Source of the DNA: Planctomycetota bacterium | GTDB taxonomy: Bacteria; Planctomycetota; Planctomycetia; Pirellulales; Pirellulaceae | Assembly: GCA_026692885.1 (NCBI GenBank) | Contig: JAPLNJ010000088.1 | Location: 1 to 10,571 of the forward strand | DNA: 10,571 nucleotides | Direction of reading: 5' to 3' | In this document: positions 1 through 6,283 of the stretch, in pieces | Layout: the number at the start of each line of letters is the position of its first letter | Numbering within the stretch: position 1 is the first letter of the stretch | Notes under the pieces: generated by a model | The model's database searches: none | Seen by the model: only the letters and a program-made list of their open reading frames with translations | Told to the model about the DNA's origin: nothing | Position numbers and translations under genes: made by a program

Positions 1-623
1 ATGGTTTTGGCGTAGCCCGAGGCCACCGCGTAGCACGCACAGAGGATACCCGATAACACGCCGATCAACAGGCCGATCAACATGTTCGGCGGCGCACCAC
101 CCGCTGGCCCAATATCCGCCGCTACCGCGGCGTCTTGTCGAGGGCTGCGATCCTTCAAGATGCCTGCTCGTCCGCACACGATCACGCCCACCACGCACAC
201 GGCCACGCCGGCCAGGATCACGTAACCATGCGGCGTCAAGATTTGGTCTCGGTTGAACAACAACATCGGCATCATCGAGCCGAAAATAATCTGGGCGCCA
301 TAGTTTAAGGCATAGGCCAGTGACAACCCGATAAAGGCGAAGCTCATCCCCAAGGTCATGGAACCCAGTCCCCAGAGAAACCCGAAGACCAGCACCAGGA
401 CGATCGTGCTCAGGCCGACACGAGCGTAGATGCCGCCCAGATCGTGGACCACCAGCGGCGCCACAATCAGCGGAATCACCAGGGTCACGATGAAGAAGAA
501 GGGCCCCCACAGCACCTCCCACGGCGTGTCTTTCTTGGCGTATTTGCTCGGCAGGCCAAACGAACCGCCGCAGATCGCCCCCAGCAGGAGCAGTCCGAAA
601 CCGAGGAGTTGTTGCGGTGCCAT
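1..623 (-). CDS. rhaT: RhaT-type sugar/proton symporter, N-terminal part (runs off left edge)
   Basis: About 207 codons are open from the ATG at 623 to the window edge with no stop, so the C-terminal part is missing. The start follows a GGAG ribosome site ten bases upstream. The protein is an integral membrane protein with hydrophobic segments near residues 5-25, 40-60, 70-105, 133-152 and 183-203. The N-terminal pattern (GGSFGLPSKYAKK, then WEVLWGPFFF) and the later LGMSFAFIGLSLAYALNYG stretch resemble E. coli RhaT, the L-rhamnose/H+ symporter, where a similar PxK...W-E-x-W signature follows the first helix. Members of this family import L-rhamnose or related deoxysugars across the inner membrane. 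No rhamnose catabolic gene is in view, so the substrate is inferred only from family. The alternative is a generic DMT-superfamily transporter. The gene is separated from the ThuA-like gene by 409 nt of repeat-rich DNA and is probably transcribed on its own. Confidence 0.75.
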   Translation of the reverse strand, partial: MAPQQLLGFGLLLLGAICGGSFGLPSKYAKKDTPWEVLWGPFFFIVTLVIPLIVAPLVVHDLGGIYARVGLSTIVLVLVFGFLWGLGSMTLGMSFAFIGLSLAYALNYGAQIIFGSMMPMLLFNRDQILTPHGYVILAGVAVCVVGVIVCGRAGILKDRSPRQDAAVAADIGPAGGAPPNMLIGLLIGVLSGILCACYAVASGYAKT

Positions 624-755
624 GATTTAGGTTCTCCGGTGTTTCTGCTCGGGAAAGAGCAGGGTGAGGAAAAAGGGGAAACTACTCCGACATAGTGAGC
701 CGCAAGGCGCTCGCCGCGGGTTCTTGGCGAAAAAATGCGGCCAGTCTTCACCGGC

Positions 756-898
756 GGCTAGCGCCCAATGCCACTTACTTTGGGACCATTGGGGGCGTTT
801 TCTGTTAGCGGAGCGGCGCAAGCCGCCCGGTTTTCCGACTGTAATACCGGACGGCTCGCGCCGTGCCGCTACAAAGTAAGTGGCCTTGGGCTAGCGCC
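756..898. repeat. Nested palindromic BIME-like element
   Basis: Outer arms 756-782 and 872-898 are inverted copies (22 of 27 positions match by eye; the inner 13, ending in CCACTTACTTTG, match perfectly). Nested inside are two inverted copies of a GC-rich hairpin, 807-831 and 846-870 (21 of 25 match). Each folds on its own: GCGGC-GCAA-GCCGC on the left, and ACGGC-GCGA-GCCGT read on the minus strand on the right. The right hairpin has GTAG at its foot on the minus strand (CTAC at 869-872); the left has GTTAG on the plus strand. This two-headed arrangement is that of a REP/BIME. It accounts for much of the 409-nt gap between the rhaT-like and ThuA-like genes. Confidence 0.75.
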
Positions 899-910
899 GT
901 TACGCTCAAC

Positions 911-1036
911 TTAAGGATCGCGAAATGAATTAGTGTCGGGTCTTCAAAGTAGCCATCACGCTCCGCGTGATGGCATGTCATCTCGCGGAGCGAGATGACC
1001 ACATTTTTGCGACAGTTATTTCTTTCGCGATCCTAA
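911..1036. repeat. Second BIME-like element with two TCC/GGA-loop hairpins
   Basis: Terminal inverted arms lie at 911-930 and 1017-1036 (core GGATCGCGAAA in both). Between them are two perfect 10-bp hairpins with 3-nt loops: 952-974 (loop TCC) and 977-999 (loop GGA). Read on the opposite strand the second has loop TCC and a stem that differs from the first at two base pairs, both compensated, so they are inverted copies of one hairpin. The first has GTAG at its foot (949-952); the second has GTGG on the other strand. The right arm ends in the TAG stop codon of the ThuA-like gene. Confidence 0.8.
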
Positions 1037-1773
1037 GCCGCATTGGGCAACCGCCCGGCAGTCCAACGGATGGCGCGGCCCAGGATCGTGACAAAACTCT
1101 CGTGCCCATACGCCTTGGTGTCGTGGCCCAATTGGAAGTAGCAGACGGGCGACTTCCGGTACGAGTGCACCCAGGCAATCCCCTTGGAGTTCGTCGGCTC
1201 GTCCGTCGTCAGGATGACGTGGACTTTCGGATCGAGGCCGTGGCCCAGGTACGTTTCGTCGGTGATGGCGAAGTCGGACATGCCTCGGGTGATGGGGTGC
1301 TCCCGGTTTTCGATGTGGACCTTGAAATCCACGTTGTCCTTCGCGCCGGACAGCCAAGACGTGACACCGACGATCTTCTGGAACTCCGGCCATGGCCGAT
1401 AACCGTAGATGGCGTGGTGCAGGATGACCAGACCAACGCCCTTGTCCAGAAGCTGCAGAAAATTCTCCTGCTGCTTCTCGGTCGGCTTCTTCATGTAATT
1501 GTAGAGCACGATCGAGTCGTAGCCCCAATTGCTGATGTCCTCGAACGCCTCGCCGCCGCTCTGCTCGTCCACGAAGGTGCACTCCATGTCGGTGTAGGCT
1601 TCGAAGACCTTGCGAAAGGCAGGCACCGGATAGCCGTGGCCACCGGCGACGACCAGCACTTTGATCTTCTTCGCGGGTGCTGCTGGGGCGGCTTCTCCGG
1701 CCCAGACGCAACTGGCCACGACGGCCAGGACGACGAACGTCGCGACGAATCGCGGCAACCAGTGTCTACGCAT
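1033..1773 (-). CDS. Secreted ThuA-like domain protein
   Basis: A 246-residue protein if started at the ATG at 1773. I prefer this start to the in-frame ATG at 1908 because an AGGAG lies seven bases upstream and a signal peptide begins right there: MRRHW, then a hydrophobic run ending VVASCVWA before GEAAPAAP. VASC also fits a lipobox, so a lipoprotein is possible. From about residue 35 the protein follows the ThuA (trehalose-utilisation) fold, a class I glutamine-amidotransferase-like domain: KVLVVAGGHGYP, YDSIVLYNY, GLVILHHA, the HPITRGMSDFAITDETY block, and WVHSYRKSPVCYFQLGHD. Members are common in planctomycetes, often near sugar or glycoside genes, and their chemistry is mostly undetermined. 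It lacks an obvious amidotransferase Cys-His-Glu triad, as is usual for ThuA. The stop codon lies in the end of the adjacent repeat. Family call is firm, function is not. Confidence 0.88.
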   Translation of the reverse strand: MRRHWLPRFVATFVVLAVVASCVWAGEAAPAAPAKKIKVLVVAGGHGYPVPAFRKVFEAYTDMECTFVDEQSGGEAFEDISNWGYDSIVLYNYMKKPTEKQQENFLQLLDKGVGLVILHHAIYGYRPWPEFQKIVGVTSWLSGAKDNVDFKVHIENREHPITRGMSDFAITDETYLGHGLDPKVHVILTTDEPTNSKGIAWVHSYRKSPVCYFQLGHDTKAYGHESFVTILGRAIRWTAGRLPNAA

Positions 1774-1780
1774 GATGCTT

Positions 1781-1785
1781 CTCCT
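1781..1785 (-). promoter_or_regulatory. Ribosome binding site deciding the ThuA-like start
   Basis: The minus strand reads AGGAG seven bases before the ATG at 1773. No comparable site precedes the upstream in-frame ATG at 1908, and the 45 extra residues it would add sit in front of a clear signal peptide. Confidence 0.8.
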
Positions 1786-2008
1786 GAGGGTCTGCAGCAG
1801 GTCTCGGTGGACCGACTTCCATCCAGCGACCGGCGCCTCCTGGGCGGCACTCGCGGGACGATGGGGGCGGAACGCGAAACAATCGCCCTCCAGGATATCC
1901 GGATTCACAGCTCAACTGCAACAGGGGCGACCAAGCCGTGCTCTGGCTCTGCCATCCGTGCGAGAAACAGAACCTGGGAGATTCACACCGCGAATCAATT
2001 CCTGGCCA

Positions 2009-2479
2009 TCAGGGATGTGGCTCAGCATCTTTCGTCGAGCTGTCGATCACATAGGAGTCGATGACCTCGGCACGACCCGGCCCAGAGGGACCGCCGCGGA
2101 ACGCAGCCGTGTGCAGCTGGAACCGTGAACGCAGCCAAGCGACCAGGCGTTGGCGGACGAACCGGCGCGTGGGCGGAATCAGCAGCATCAGCCCGCAGAG
2201 GTCAGACAGTAGTCCGGGTGTGATGAGCAGCGCGCCGGCGACGAAGATCAAGGCTGCGTCCAGGAGCGAATCGGTCGGCAAGCGACCGCCACCAAGCTCG
2301 GCCTGAATCCGCTGCCAAGTCCGCCAACCTTGCGACCGAGCCAACCCCGTGCCGATGATGCCCGGAATGACGACCATCGCCAGGGTGAACCACCAGCTCG
2401 TGTGCTCGGCCAAGTACAGCAGCAGGGCCAGTTCCAGAAACGGGACCGTGATGAACAGGATCAGCAGTTTGAGCAGCAT
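2009..2479 (-). CDS. fxsA: FxsA family membrane protein
   Basis: A 156-residue inner-membrane protein with an AGGA ribosome site seven bases before the ATG. The FxsA pattern is plain: MLLKLLILFITVPFLELALL at the N-terminus, a second hydrophobic span with VVIPGIIGTGLARSQG, an amphipathic link (Q-GWRTWQRIQAELGGGRLPTDSLLDAALI), then AGALLITPGLLSDLCGLMLLIPPTR, where the PG...SD motif is characteristic. The last 45 residues are hydrophilic and divergent. E. coli FxsA, when overproduced, relieves F-plasmid exclusion of phage T7; its normal role is unknown. The gene follows pyrC by 97 nt occupied by a REP-like repeat and precedes the ThuA-like gene by 235 nt in which I see nothing recognisable, so it is probably its own unit or a weakly coupled tail of the pyrC transcript. 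Confidence 0.92.
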   Translation of the reverse strand: MLLKLLILFITVPFLELALLLYLAEHTSWWFTLAMVVIPGIIGTGLARSQGWRTWQRIQAELGGGRLPTDSLLDAALIFVAGALLITPGLLSDLCGLMLLIPPTRRFVRQRLVAWLRSRFQLHTAAFRGGPSGPGRAEVIDSYVIDSSTKDAEPHP

Positions 2480-2517
2480 GAGAATTTCCTGGCGGCCAGC
2501 GAGTTGGGGATCCGTTC

Positions 2518-2580
2518 GTAGGTCAGGCTTTCCAGCCTGACGTCGAGTTGTCGGGAGTCAGCCTGGAAGGCCTGAGCTAC
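2518..2580. repeat. GTAG-footed REP pair (BIME-like)
   Basis: Two inverted copies of a 24-nt unit, 2518-2541 and 2557-2580, matching at 21 of 24 positions. The left one is GTAG (2518-2521) followed by a perfect 8-bp hairpin, GTCAGGCT-TTCC-AGCCTGAC. The right one is the same plan on the minus strand (CTAC at 2577-2580), with a less perfect stem. A 4-nt foot plus hairpin, paired head to head, is the REP/BIME layout. The right foot supplies the TAG stop codon of pyrC. Downstream of pyrC it could also act as an RNA-end stabiliser or attenuator before fxsA. Confidence 0.85.
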
Positions 2581-3905
2581 TGCGTTTTCCAGTAGCCTCC
2601 GCGAGTGTGATCGTAAATCGCTTCACGACCGCGGACGGCGGGATCAAATCGCCCGTCGCGAAACACCTCGCGGCCCAGGACCCAAGTGCGGACCGGCCAA
2701 CCCTGCAAGGTCGTGCCGTGCCAGGGACTCCACTTGCATTTCGTCTCCTGTTCCGCATTGCGGATCATGGCCGACTTGTGCATGTCGACCAACACCAAAT
2801 CCGCGTCGTAGCCGACCTGAATCCGGCCCTTGTCCACCACATCCCAGACTCGTGCCGGGGCATCGCACATCCAGAGAGCGACTTGTTGGAGCGTGCAGTG
2901 ACCGCGATTCACCTGATCCAGCATCAAGGCCAGCGAATTCTCCACGGCCGGTAGGCCGGAGGGAGACTTCGGGTACGGTTGCCGCTTTTCCTCCCACGTG
3001 TGCGGTGCGTGATCGGTGGCGATGACCTGAATCCTGCCGGCGAGCAACGCCTGCCAGAGCTGATTGTTGTCCGCCTTGGTCTTGACCGACGGATTGATTT
3101 GGATCAGCGTTCCCAGCCGGTCGTAGTCGTCGACGTTGAAGAACAGGTGATGCGGACAGACTTCACCGGTGAGCAACTCGTGATGCTCGGCCAGCAGCTC
3201 GGTCTCGGCACCGGTGGAGACGTGGAACACGTGGAAGCGGTGCTGGTGTCTGACGGCCAAGTCGATTGCCCGCCGGGTAGCCAGGATTGCCGCTTGATGG
3301 TCGCGGATCCGCGAATGGTCGGCCACGCGATCGGTTTCGCCCAAACGTTCCCGATTCGCTCGGATGGTCGTCTCGTCTTCGCAATGCGCGGTGATCGGCA
3401 ACGTGGTTTCCGCGAAGATCCGTTCCAGATCTTCCTGACGTTCCACCAGCAGGTCGCCGGTGCTGGAGCCGATGAACAGTTTGATGCCCGGTGTGCGGTG
3501 CGCGCTGCGTAACTGCGGCAGGTTGTGCGGCGTACCACCGATGAGAAAGCCGAAGTTGACGAGACTTTTCTGCGTGGCCAGCGCCAGCTTCTCTTCCAGC
3601 AACTCCTGGGTGGTGGTCGCGGGCTGGGTGTTCGGCATCTCCAGGAACGTGGTTACGCCGCCTTTGGCACAGGCCCGCGAGGCGTGCTCCAGATCCTCTT
3701 TGTGTGTCAGGCCCGGCTCGCGGAAGTGCACTTGATCGTCAATCGCGCCCGGCAGGAGCACCAGACCGGCGGCCTCGATGACTACGTCGGCTGACGTATG
3801 CACCGCAGCGTCGATCGCCGCGATCTTGGCACCCTCGATCACGACCGAAGTGCGCAGGATTTCCTGCGGCAAAACGACGGATGCATTGCGAATGAGGATC
3901 TTCAT
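2577..3905 (-). CDS. pyrC: Dihydroorotase, class I type (PyrC)
   Basis: A 442-residue cytosolic amidohydrolase that would reversibly cyclise N-carbamoyl-L-aspartate to dihydroorotate, step three of pyrimidine synthesis. A small N-terminal beta domain leads into a TIM barrel. Visible landmarks: [14 protein letters not shown] at 56-69, [11 protein letters not shown] at 89-99, [15 protein letters not shown] with the probable carboxylated Lys142, ITAHCED (His174), [10 protein letters not shown] (His225, His228), and ATDHAPH with catalytic Asp298. The usual HxH metal motif reads Q58-V-H60, so the first histidine is glutamine; I recall the same [14 protein letters not shown] variant in other bacterial dihydroorotases, so this is probably a subclass trait, not damage. 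Length is usual. The ATG at 3905 has no strong ribosome site, but the hydrolase-like gene ends 18 nt upstream, so coupled translation is plausible. The TAG stop comes from the adjoining repeat. Allantoinase or hydantoinase are less likely alternatives. Confidence 0.9.
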   Translation of the reverse strand: MKILIRNASVVLPQEILRTSVVIEGAKIAAIDAAVHTSADVVIEAAGLVLLPGAIDDQVHFREPGLTHKEDLEHASRACAKGGVTTFLEMPNTQPATTTQELLEEKLALATQKSLVNFGFLIGGTPHNLPQLRSAHRTPGIKLFIGSSTGDLLVERQEDLERIFAETTLPITAHCEDETTIRANRERLGETDRVADHSRIRDHQAAILATRRAIDLAVRHQHRFHVFHVSTGAETELLAEHHELLTGEVCPHHLFFNVDDYDRLGTLIQINPSVKTKADNNQLWQALLAGRIQVIATDHAPHTWEEKRQPYPKSPSGLPAVENSLALMLDQVNRGHCTLQQVALWMCDAPARVWDVVDKGRIQVGYDADLVLVDMHKSAMIRNAEQETKCKWSPWHGTTLQGWPVRTWVLGREVFRDGRFDPAVRGREAIYDHTRGGYWKTQ

Positions 3906-3923
3906 GCTCAGAGCCGAGAGACG

Positions 3924-4811
3924 CTAGTTGCCGATCGGACTCTTGCGTTCGGACCAGGTGTAATCTTCCTGCCTCCACAACAGCCGATGCTTGAGGAACT
4001 CCAGGATGGCCCGGTTGATCGGCAGGTTTCGGTCCAGCAGTCGGGTGCCCTGCAAGTCCGTGTCCGCGGGTTCCCAGAACAGCGACTGTTTTCGTTCCCG
4101 GTCGGCTCGTTCCTGTTCACTCTCGCCTTGCGGCAGTTTGGGACGGCCTGCCTCCAGGCGGCTGTAGATCCGCTTGGCTGCGCTAAACGCCTCGCGACTT
4201 TTTTCGCCGACCGCGATGCAGACGGACAGATTCTGCGTGATCGCCTGGTTCCCGAGTGCGGGCGTGCATGTATAGCCCTTGGGATTTTGCATGGAGGGCG
4301 ACAGGAGCACCAGCGCCTTCACATCCTGGCCCTGCTTGTAGCTGGGCGTTGCCGGCCAGCTCCAATCCAGGGCGGCCCAATTCAGCGCCAAGGCAGCGCC
4401 GAATTCAGCCCCGATCACGCACAACATATCGATGTTGAGCTCGCCCTCGTTATTCCGGGCGACCAGCCACTTCTTCACGGCTTCCACGTCGTTGAACATG
4501 CTCTTCATCTCGACCGGCCCGAAATATTTCGGATCGTCATACTTGACCGTCAAGTAGTCGCCATCCGGCTTCCTGCGGCCAACGCTGCGACCGTGTCCCC
4601 GCAGGTCGGGAACCATCACGGCGTAGCCAAGGGTCTCCACCGGTATCGCGGCGGGCTTTGCCACCGGTATCGCGGCAGGTTGGGCCGCGTCGACCGACAG
4701 GGCTACCGCCACAGCGAATAACCAACCGCAGCCTGACGTCAGGACCACGTGCCACGGACCGCCTTTGGGGTGATGGGAGCCGCATGTTCGAAGGCTGAGT
4801 CTGTTCATCAT
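3924..4811 (-). CDS. Secreted alpha/beta-hydrolase-like protein, nucleophile absent and N-terminus shortened
   Basis: A 295-residue reading from the ATG at 4811 (4808 or a TTG at 4823 are alternatives; no clear ribosome site decides). A hydrophobic stretch at about 29-42 ending VDA looks like a signal peptide. From residue 61 it follows an alpha/beta hydrolase: LGYAVMVPDLRGHGRS, FNDVEAVKKWL, LNIDMLCVIGAEFGAALALNW, QGQDVKALVLLSP and LSVCIAVGEKS. The nucleophile elbow is G134-A-E136-F-G138, with no serine; I recall the same elbow in related planctomycete proteins, so it is probably a non-catalytic lineage. The oddity is that the signal peptide runs into LGYAVMVPDL through PAAIPVAKPAAIPVET. The strands carrying the oxyanion-hole region, usually some 60-80 residues, are absent. 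It ends 18 nt before pyrC. Function is unknown, and it may be a decaying gene. Confidence 0.72.
   Translation of the reverse strand: MMNRLSLRTCGSHHPKGGPWHVVLTSGCGWLFAVAVALSVDAAQPAAIPVAKPAAIPVETLGYAVMVPDLRGHGRSVGRRKPDGDYLTVKYDDPKYFGPVEMKSMFNDVEAVKKWLVARNNEGELNIDMLCVIGAEFGAALALNWAALDWSWPATPSYKQGQDVKALVLLSPSMQNPKGYTCTPALGNQAITQNLSVCIAVGEKSREAFSAAKRIYSRLEAGRPKLPQGESEQERADRERKQSLFWEPADTDLQGTRLLDRNLPINRAILEFLKHRLLWRQEDYTWSERKSPIGN
4637..4676. repeat. 24-bp-period direct repeat inside the hydrolase-like gene
   Basis: The 16-mer ccaccggtatcgcggc occurs at 4637-4652 and 4661-4676. It encodes PAAIPV twice, exactly where the protein jumps from the signal-peptide region to the third strand of the hydrolase fold. 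The period is a multiple of three, so the frame is kept. Confidence 0.9.
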
Positions 4812-4813
4812 CG

Positions 4814-4851
4814 TACCCGTCAAGAGTGTGCCTACCCGTCAAGAGTGTGCC
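4814..4851. repeat. Perfect tandem 19-bp duplication before the hydrolase-like gene
   Basis: The unit tacccgtcaagagtgtgcc is present twice with no gap (4814-4832, 4833-4851), ending three bases from the chosen ATG. On the minus strand each copy contains TTGACGGG, which could mimic a -35 box or supply an alternative TTG start at 4823. It may be a recent slippage product. Confidence 0.9.
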
Positions 4852-4959
4852 AGTCTAACTTCGCCACAAGGCGTTCATCGTAGAGGGATTACCAGCAGAC
4901 GTCAATCAACGGCGGAAGCCGCAGCGGCAAAGTCGCCACCAACCAGGCGAGCATTGGGC

Positions 4960-4990
4960 GTCAGCCCTCGGATGGCCCCGCTCGGGCTAC
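4960..4990. repeat. Possible REP-like unit at the end of the conserved hypothetical gene
   Basis: On the minus strand it begins GTAGCCCGAG and ends GAGGGCTGAC. AGCCC can pair with GGGCT, with outer GT pairing AC, giving an interrupted stem with a GTAG foot. The stem is weaker than in the other repeats. The foot's TAG is the stop codon of the gene ending at 4987. Confidence 0.45.
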
Positions 4991-5703
4991 GCGACCGCAG
5001 GAACGGGTTCGTAACGGAAGTCGTGAGACTTCCGACGTTTCGCGAGCGAGCGGCCCGAATTCTCACGAATTCGGCTACGACTGTTCTCGCAGAGGTGCAT
5101 CTTGCGGAAGCAATACGCAATCTGCTGAGCCACCCAGCGCGGCACGGCAAGGCCTTCGGCCAGCTGCCCGGTGTGGAAGAGTGTGGGTAACTCGGCAGGC
5201 AGCAGGCTCGCCAAGTCGCGGCCCGTGCGGAACCGATGGACGTGGTGGATCTTGACCAGCCGCTGGTCGGCCACCTGATGGTCGCGGCGGCGCCAACGGC
5301 GGCGCCGGCCGTGTCCGGGGTGCCGTAATTCCTCGATATCCACCAGCGGGACTTCCAAACACAAATTCTGATGGGGAAAGACACGGGTGAAGTAGATCAG
5401 TTCGTGGAACAAATCCAACACCGATCCCTGGCGAGGACTGAGACGCGAGCTGAGCACCGGGCCGCCTCGGATAGCGTGGTTGATGATTCGTTTTCGGATC
5501 ACGACCGGCTTCACGACCAGCACCCGATGATCCTTCACCAAACTGGCCACTTTGTCTCGGATGGCCGCCAAGGAACCGTGCTGGATCTCAACCAACTGGC
5601 CGCCGGAGACCACATCGATACGAAAACCTGCGACGGGGGCTTCGAACCGAGCATCCCCGTCAGCGTAGAGCTCCTTGAGTTGGCGATGGAGCGTGGTTTC
5701 CAT
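4987..5703 (-). CDS. Conserved hypothetical protein, possible nuclease-like N-terminal core
   Basis: A 238-residue cytosolic protein from the ATG at 5703. I recall similar proteins from planctomycetes but know no function. Residues 1-65 read METTLHRQLKELY, then FRIDVVSGGQLVEIQHGSLAAIRDK, then LVVKPVV. The order D30...E39-I-Q41 between predicted strands recalls a PD-(D/E)xK nuclease core with Gln in place of Lys; this is inference only. The middle is conserved-looking (RRLSPRQG-like, LDLFHELIYFTRVFPH, LEVPLVDIEE, a very basic RRRRWRRR at 133-140, LAEGL-VPRWVAQQIAYC), suggesting nucleic-acid contact. From about residue 207 the sequence (NSRSRIRENSG onward) is encoded by the repeat at 5015-5078 and flanking DNA, so the native end was probably near residue 206. 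The gene lies 82 nt downstream of smpB; the next gene starts 175 nt away. Confidence 0.75.
   Translation of the reverse strand: METTLHRQLKELYADGDARFEAPVAGFRIDVVSGGQLVEIQHGSLAAIRDKVASLVKDHRVLVVKPVVIRKRIINHAIRGGPVLSSRLSPRQGSVLDLFHELIYFTRVFPHQNLCLEVPLVDIEELRHPGHGRRRRWRRRDHQVADQRLVKIHHVHRFRTGRDLASLLPAELPTLFHTGQLAEGLAVPRWVAQQIAYCFRKMHLCENSRSRIRENSGRSLAKRRKSHDFRYEPVPAVA
5015..5078. repeat. BIME-like pair with GTGA/TCAC loops
   Basis: Hairpin 5015-5034 has stem CGGAAGTC/GACTTCCG and loop GTGA. Hairpin 5055-5074 has stem CCGAATTC/GAATTCGG and loop TCAC, which is GTGA on the other strand. They are therefore inverted relatives with diverged, fully paired stems. GTAG feet the second on the minus strand (CTAC at 5075-5078) and GTAA precedes the first (5011-5014). 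The element lies inside the open reading frame of the conserved hypothetical and encodes its divergent C-terminal tail. Confidence 0.82.
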
Positions 5704-5785
5704 AGTCTGGTTCCCGAGTGTTCATCCACACCGGTGCCTTGCGGCAATTCGCGAGTGAACCGCGACTTCCGGGGAATACGGAATG

Positions 5786-6283
5786 CTAGCGTCGAACCCG
5801 CATGGCCCGGTCGATGTCCCGTTTTACATCGGCCGTCTTCAAATTTTCTCGCTTGTCATGCAGTTTCTTGCCACGACACAAACCGACGAGCATTTTCACG
5901 ATACCACGTTCGTTGAAATACAGTTTCAGCGGGACCAGCGTCAAGCCTTTTTCATGGGCTTGATTGGCGAACTTGCGGACTTCGCGGGCGTGCAGCAGCA
6001 GTTTGCGGGGGCGTTTAGGGTCGTGATTCCAGACCGAGGCCTGCGGGTACTCGGCGATGTCGCAGCCGATCAGCCAGACCTCCCCCTCCCGGACCCGAGC
6101 GTACGCCTCATCGATAGAAACCTTGCCGGCCCGCAGGCTTTTCACTTCGCTGCCGACCAGCGTGAGGCCGCATTCCAGGGTTTCGAGCACGTCAAACTTG
6201 TGCCGCGCCTTGCGGTTTTCGGAGATGGAGCGTTCCCGGTGAGTCTCCGGCTTGCCAGCACTTTTCTTCCTGTTCTCTGCCAT
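5786..6283 (-). CDS. smpB: SsrA-binding protein SmpB
   Basis: A 165-residue protein, near the usual 150-160. SmpB binds tmRNA (SsrA) and brings it to stalled ribosomes for trans-translation. The OB-fold barrel is recognisable throughout: ENRKARHKFDVLETLECGLTL, GSEVKSLRAGKVSIDEAYARV, GEVWLIGCDIAEY, then RPRKLLLHAREV, GLTLVPLKLYFNERGIVKMLVGLCRGKKLHDKRE, and the basic tail VKRDIDRAMRVRR that enters the mRNA channel in place of mRNA. The first 22 residues are a polar extension. The start at 6283 has only a weak purine-rich stretch upstream (AAAGAAAGA). No tmRNA gene is visible here; in other genomes it may lie elsewhere. It diverges from rpsO across 257 nt. Confidence 0.97.
   Translation of the reverse strand: MAENRKKSAGKPETHRERSISENRKARHKFDVLETLECGLTLVGSEVKSLRAGKVSIDEAYARVREGEVWLIGCDIAEYPQASVWNHDPKRPRKLLLHAREVRKFANQAHEKGLTLVPLKLYFNERGIVKMLVGLCRGKKLHDKRENLKTADVKRDIDRAMRVRR

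Noticed and set aside
756..1036. CRISPR array or tRNA cluster
   Set aside because: The hairpins are inverted pairs with different sequences, not evenly spaced direct repeats, and none folds as a cloverleaf.
1774..1908. 45-codon N-terminal extension of the ThuA-like protein
   Set aside because: A strong RBS and signal peptide mark the internal ATG at 1773; the extension has neither.
967..2064. Long plus-strand open frame (365 codons)
   Set aside because: It lies antisense to the ThuA-like gene, begins inside the repeat at 911-1036 and resembles no protein; GC-rich codon use opens the opposite strand.
3798..4721. Plus-strand open frame (307 codons)
   Set aside because: Antisense to the hydrolase-like gene and the start of pyrC; no similarity recognised.
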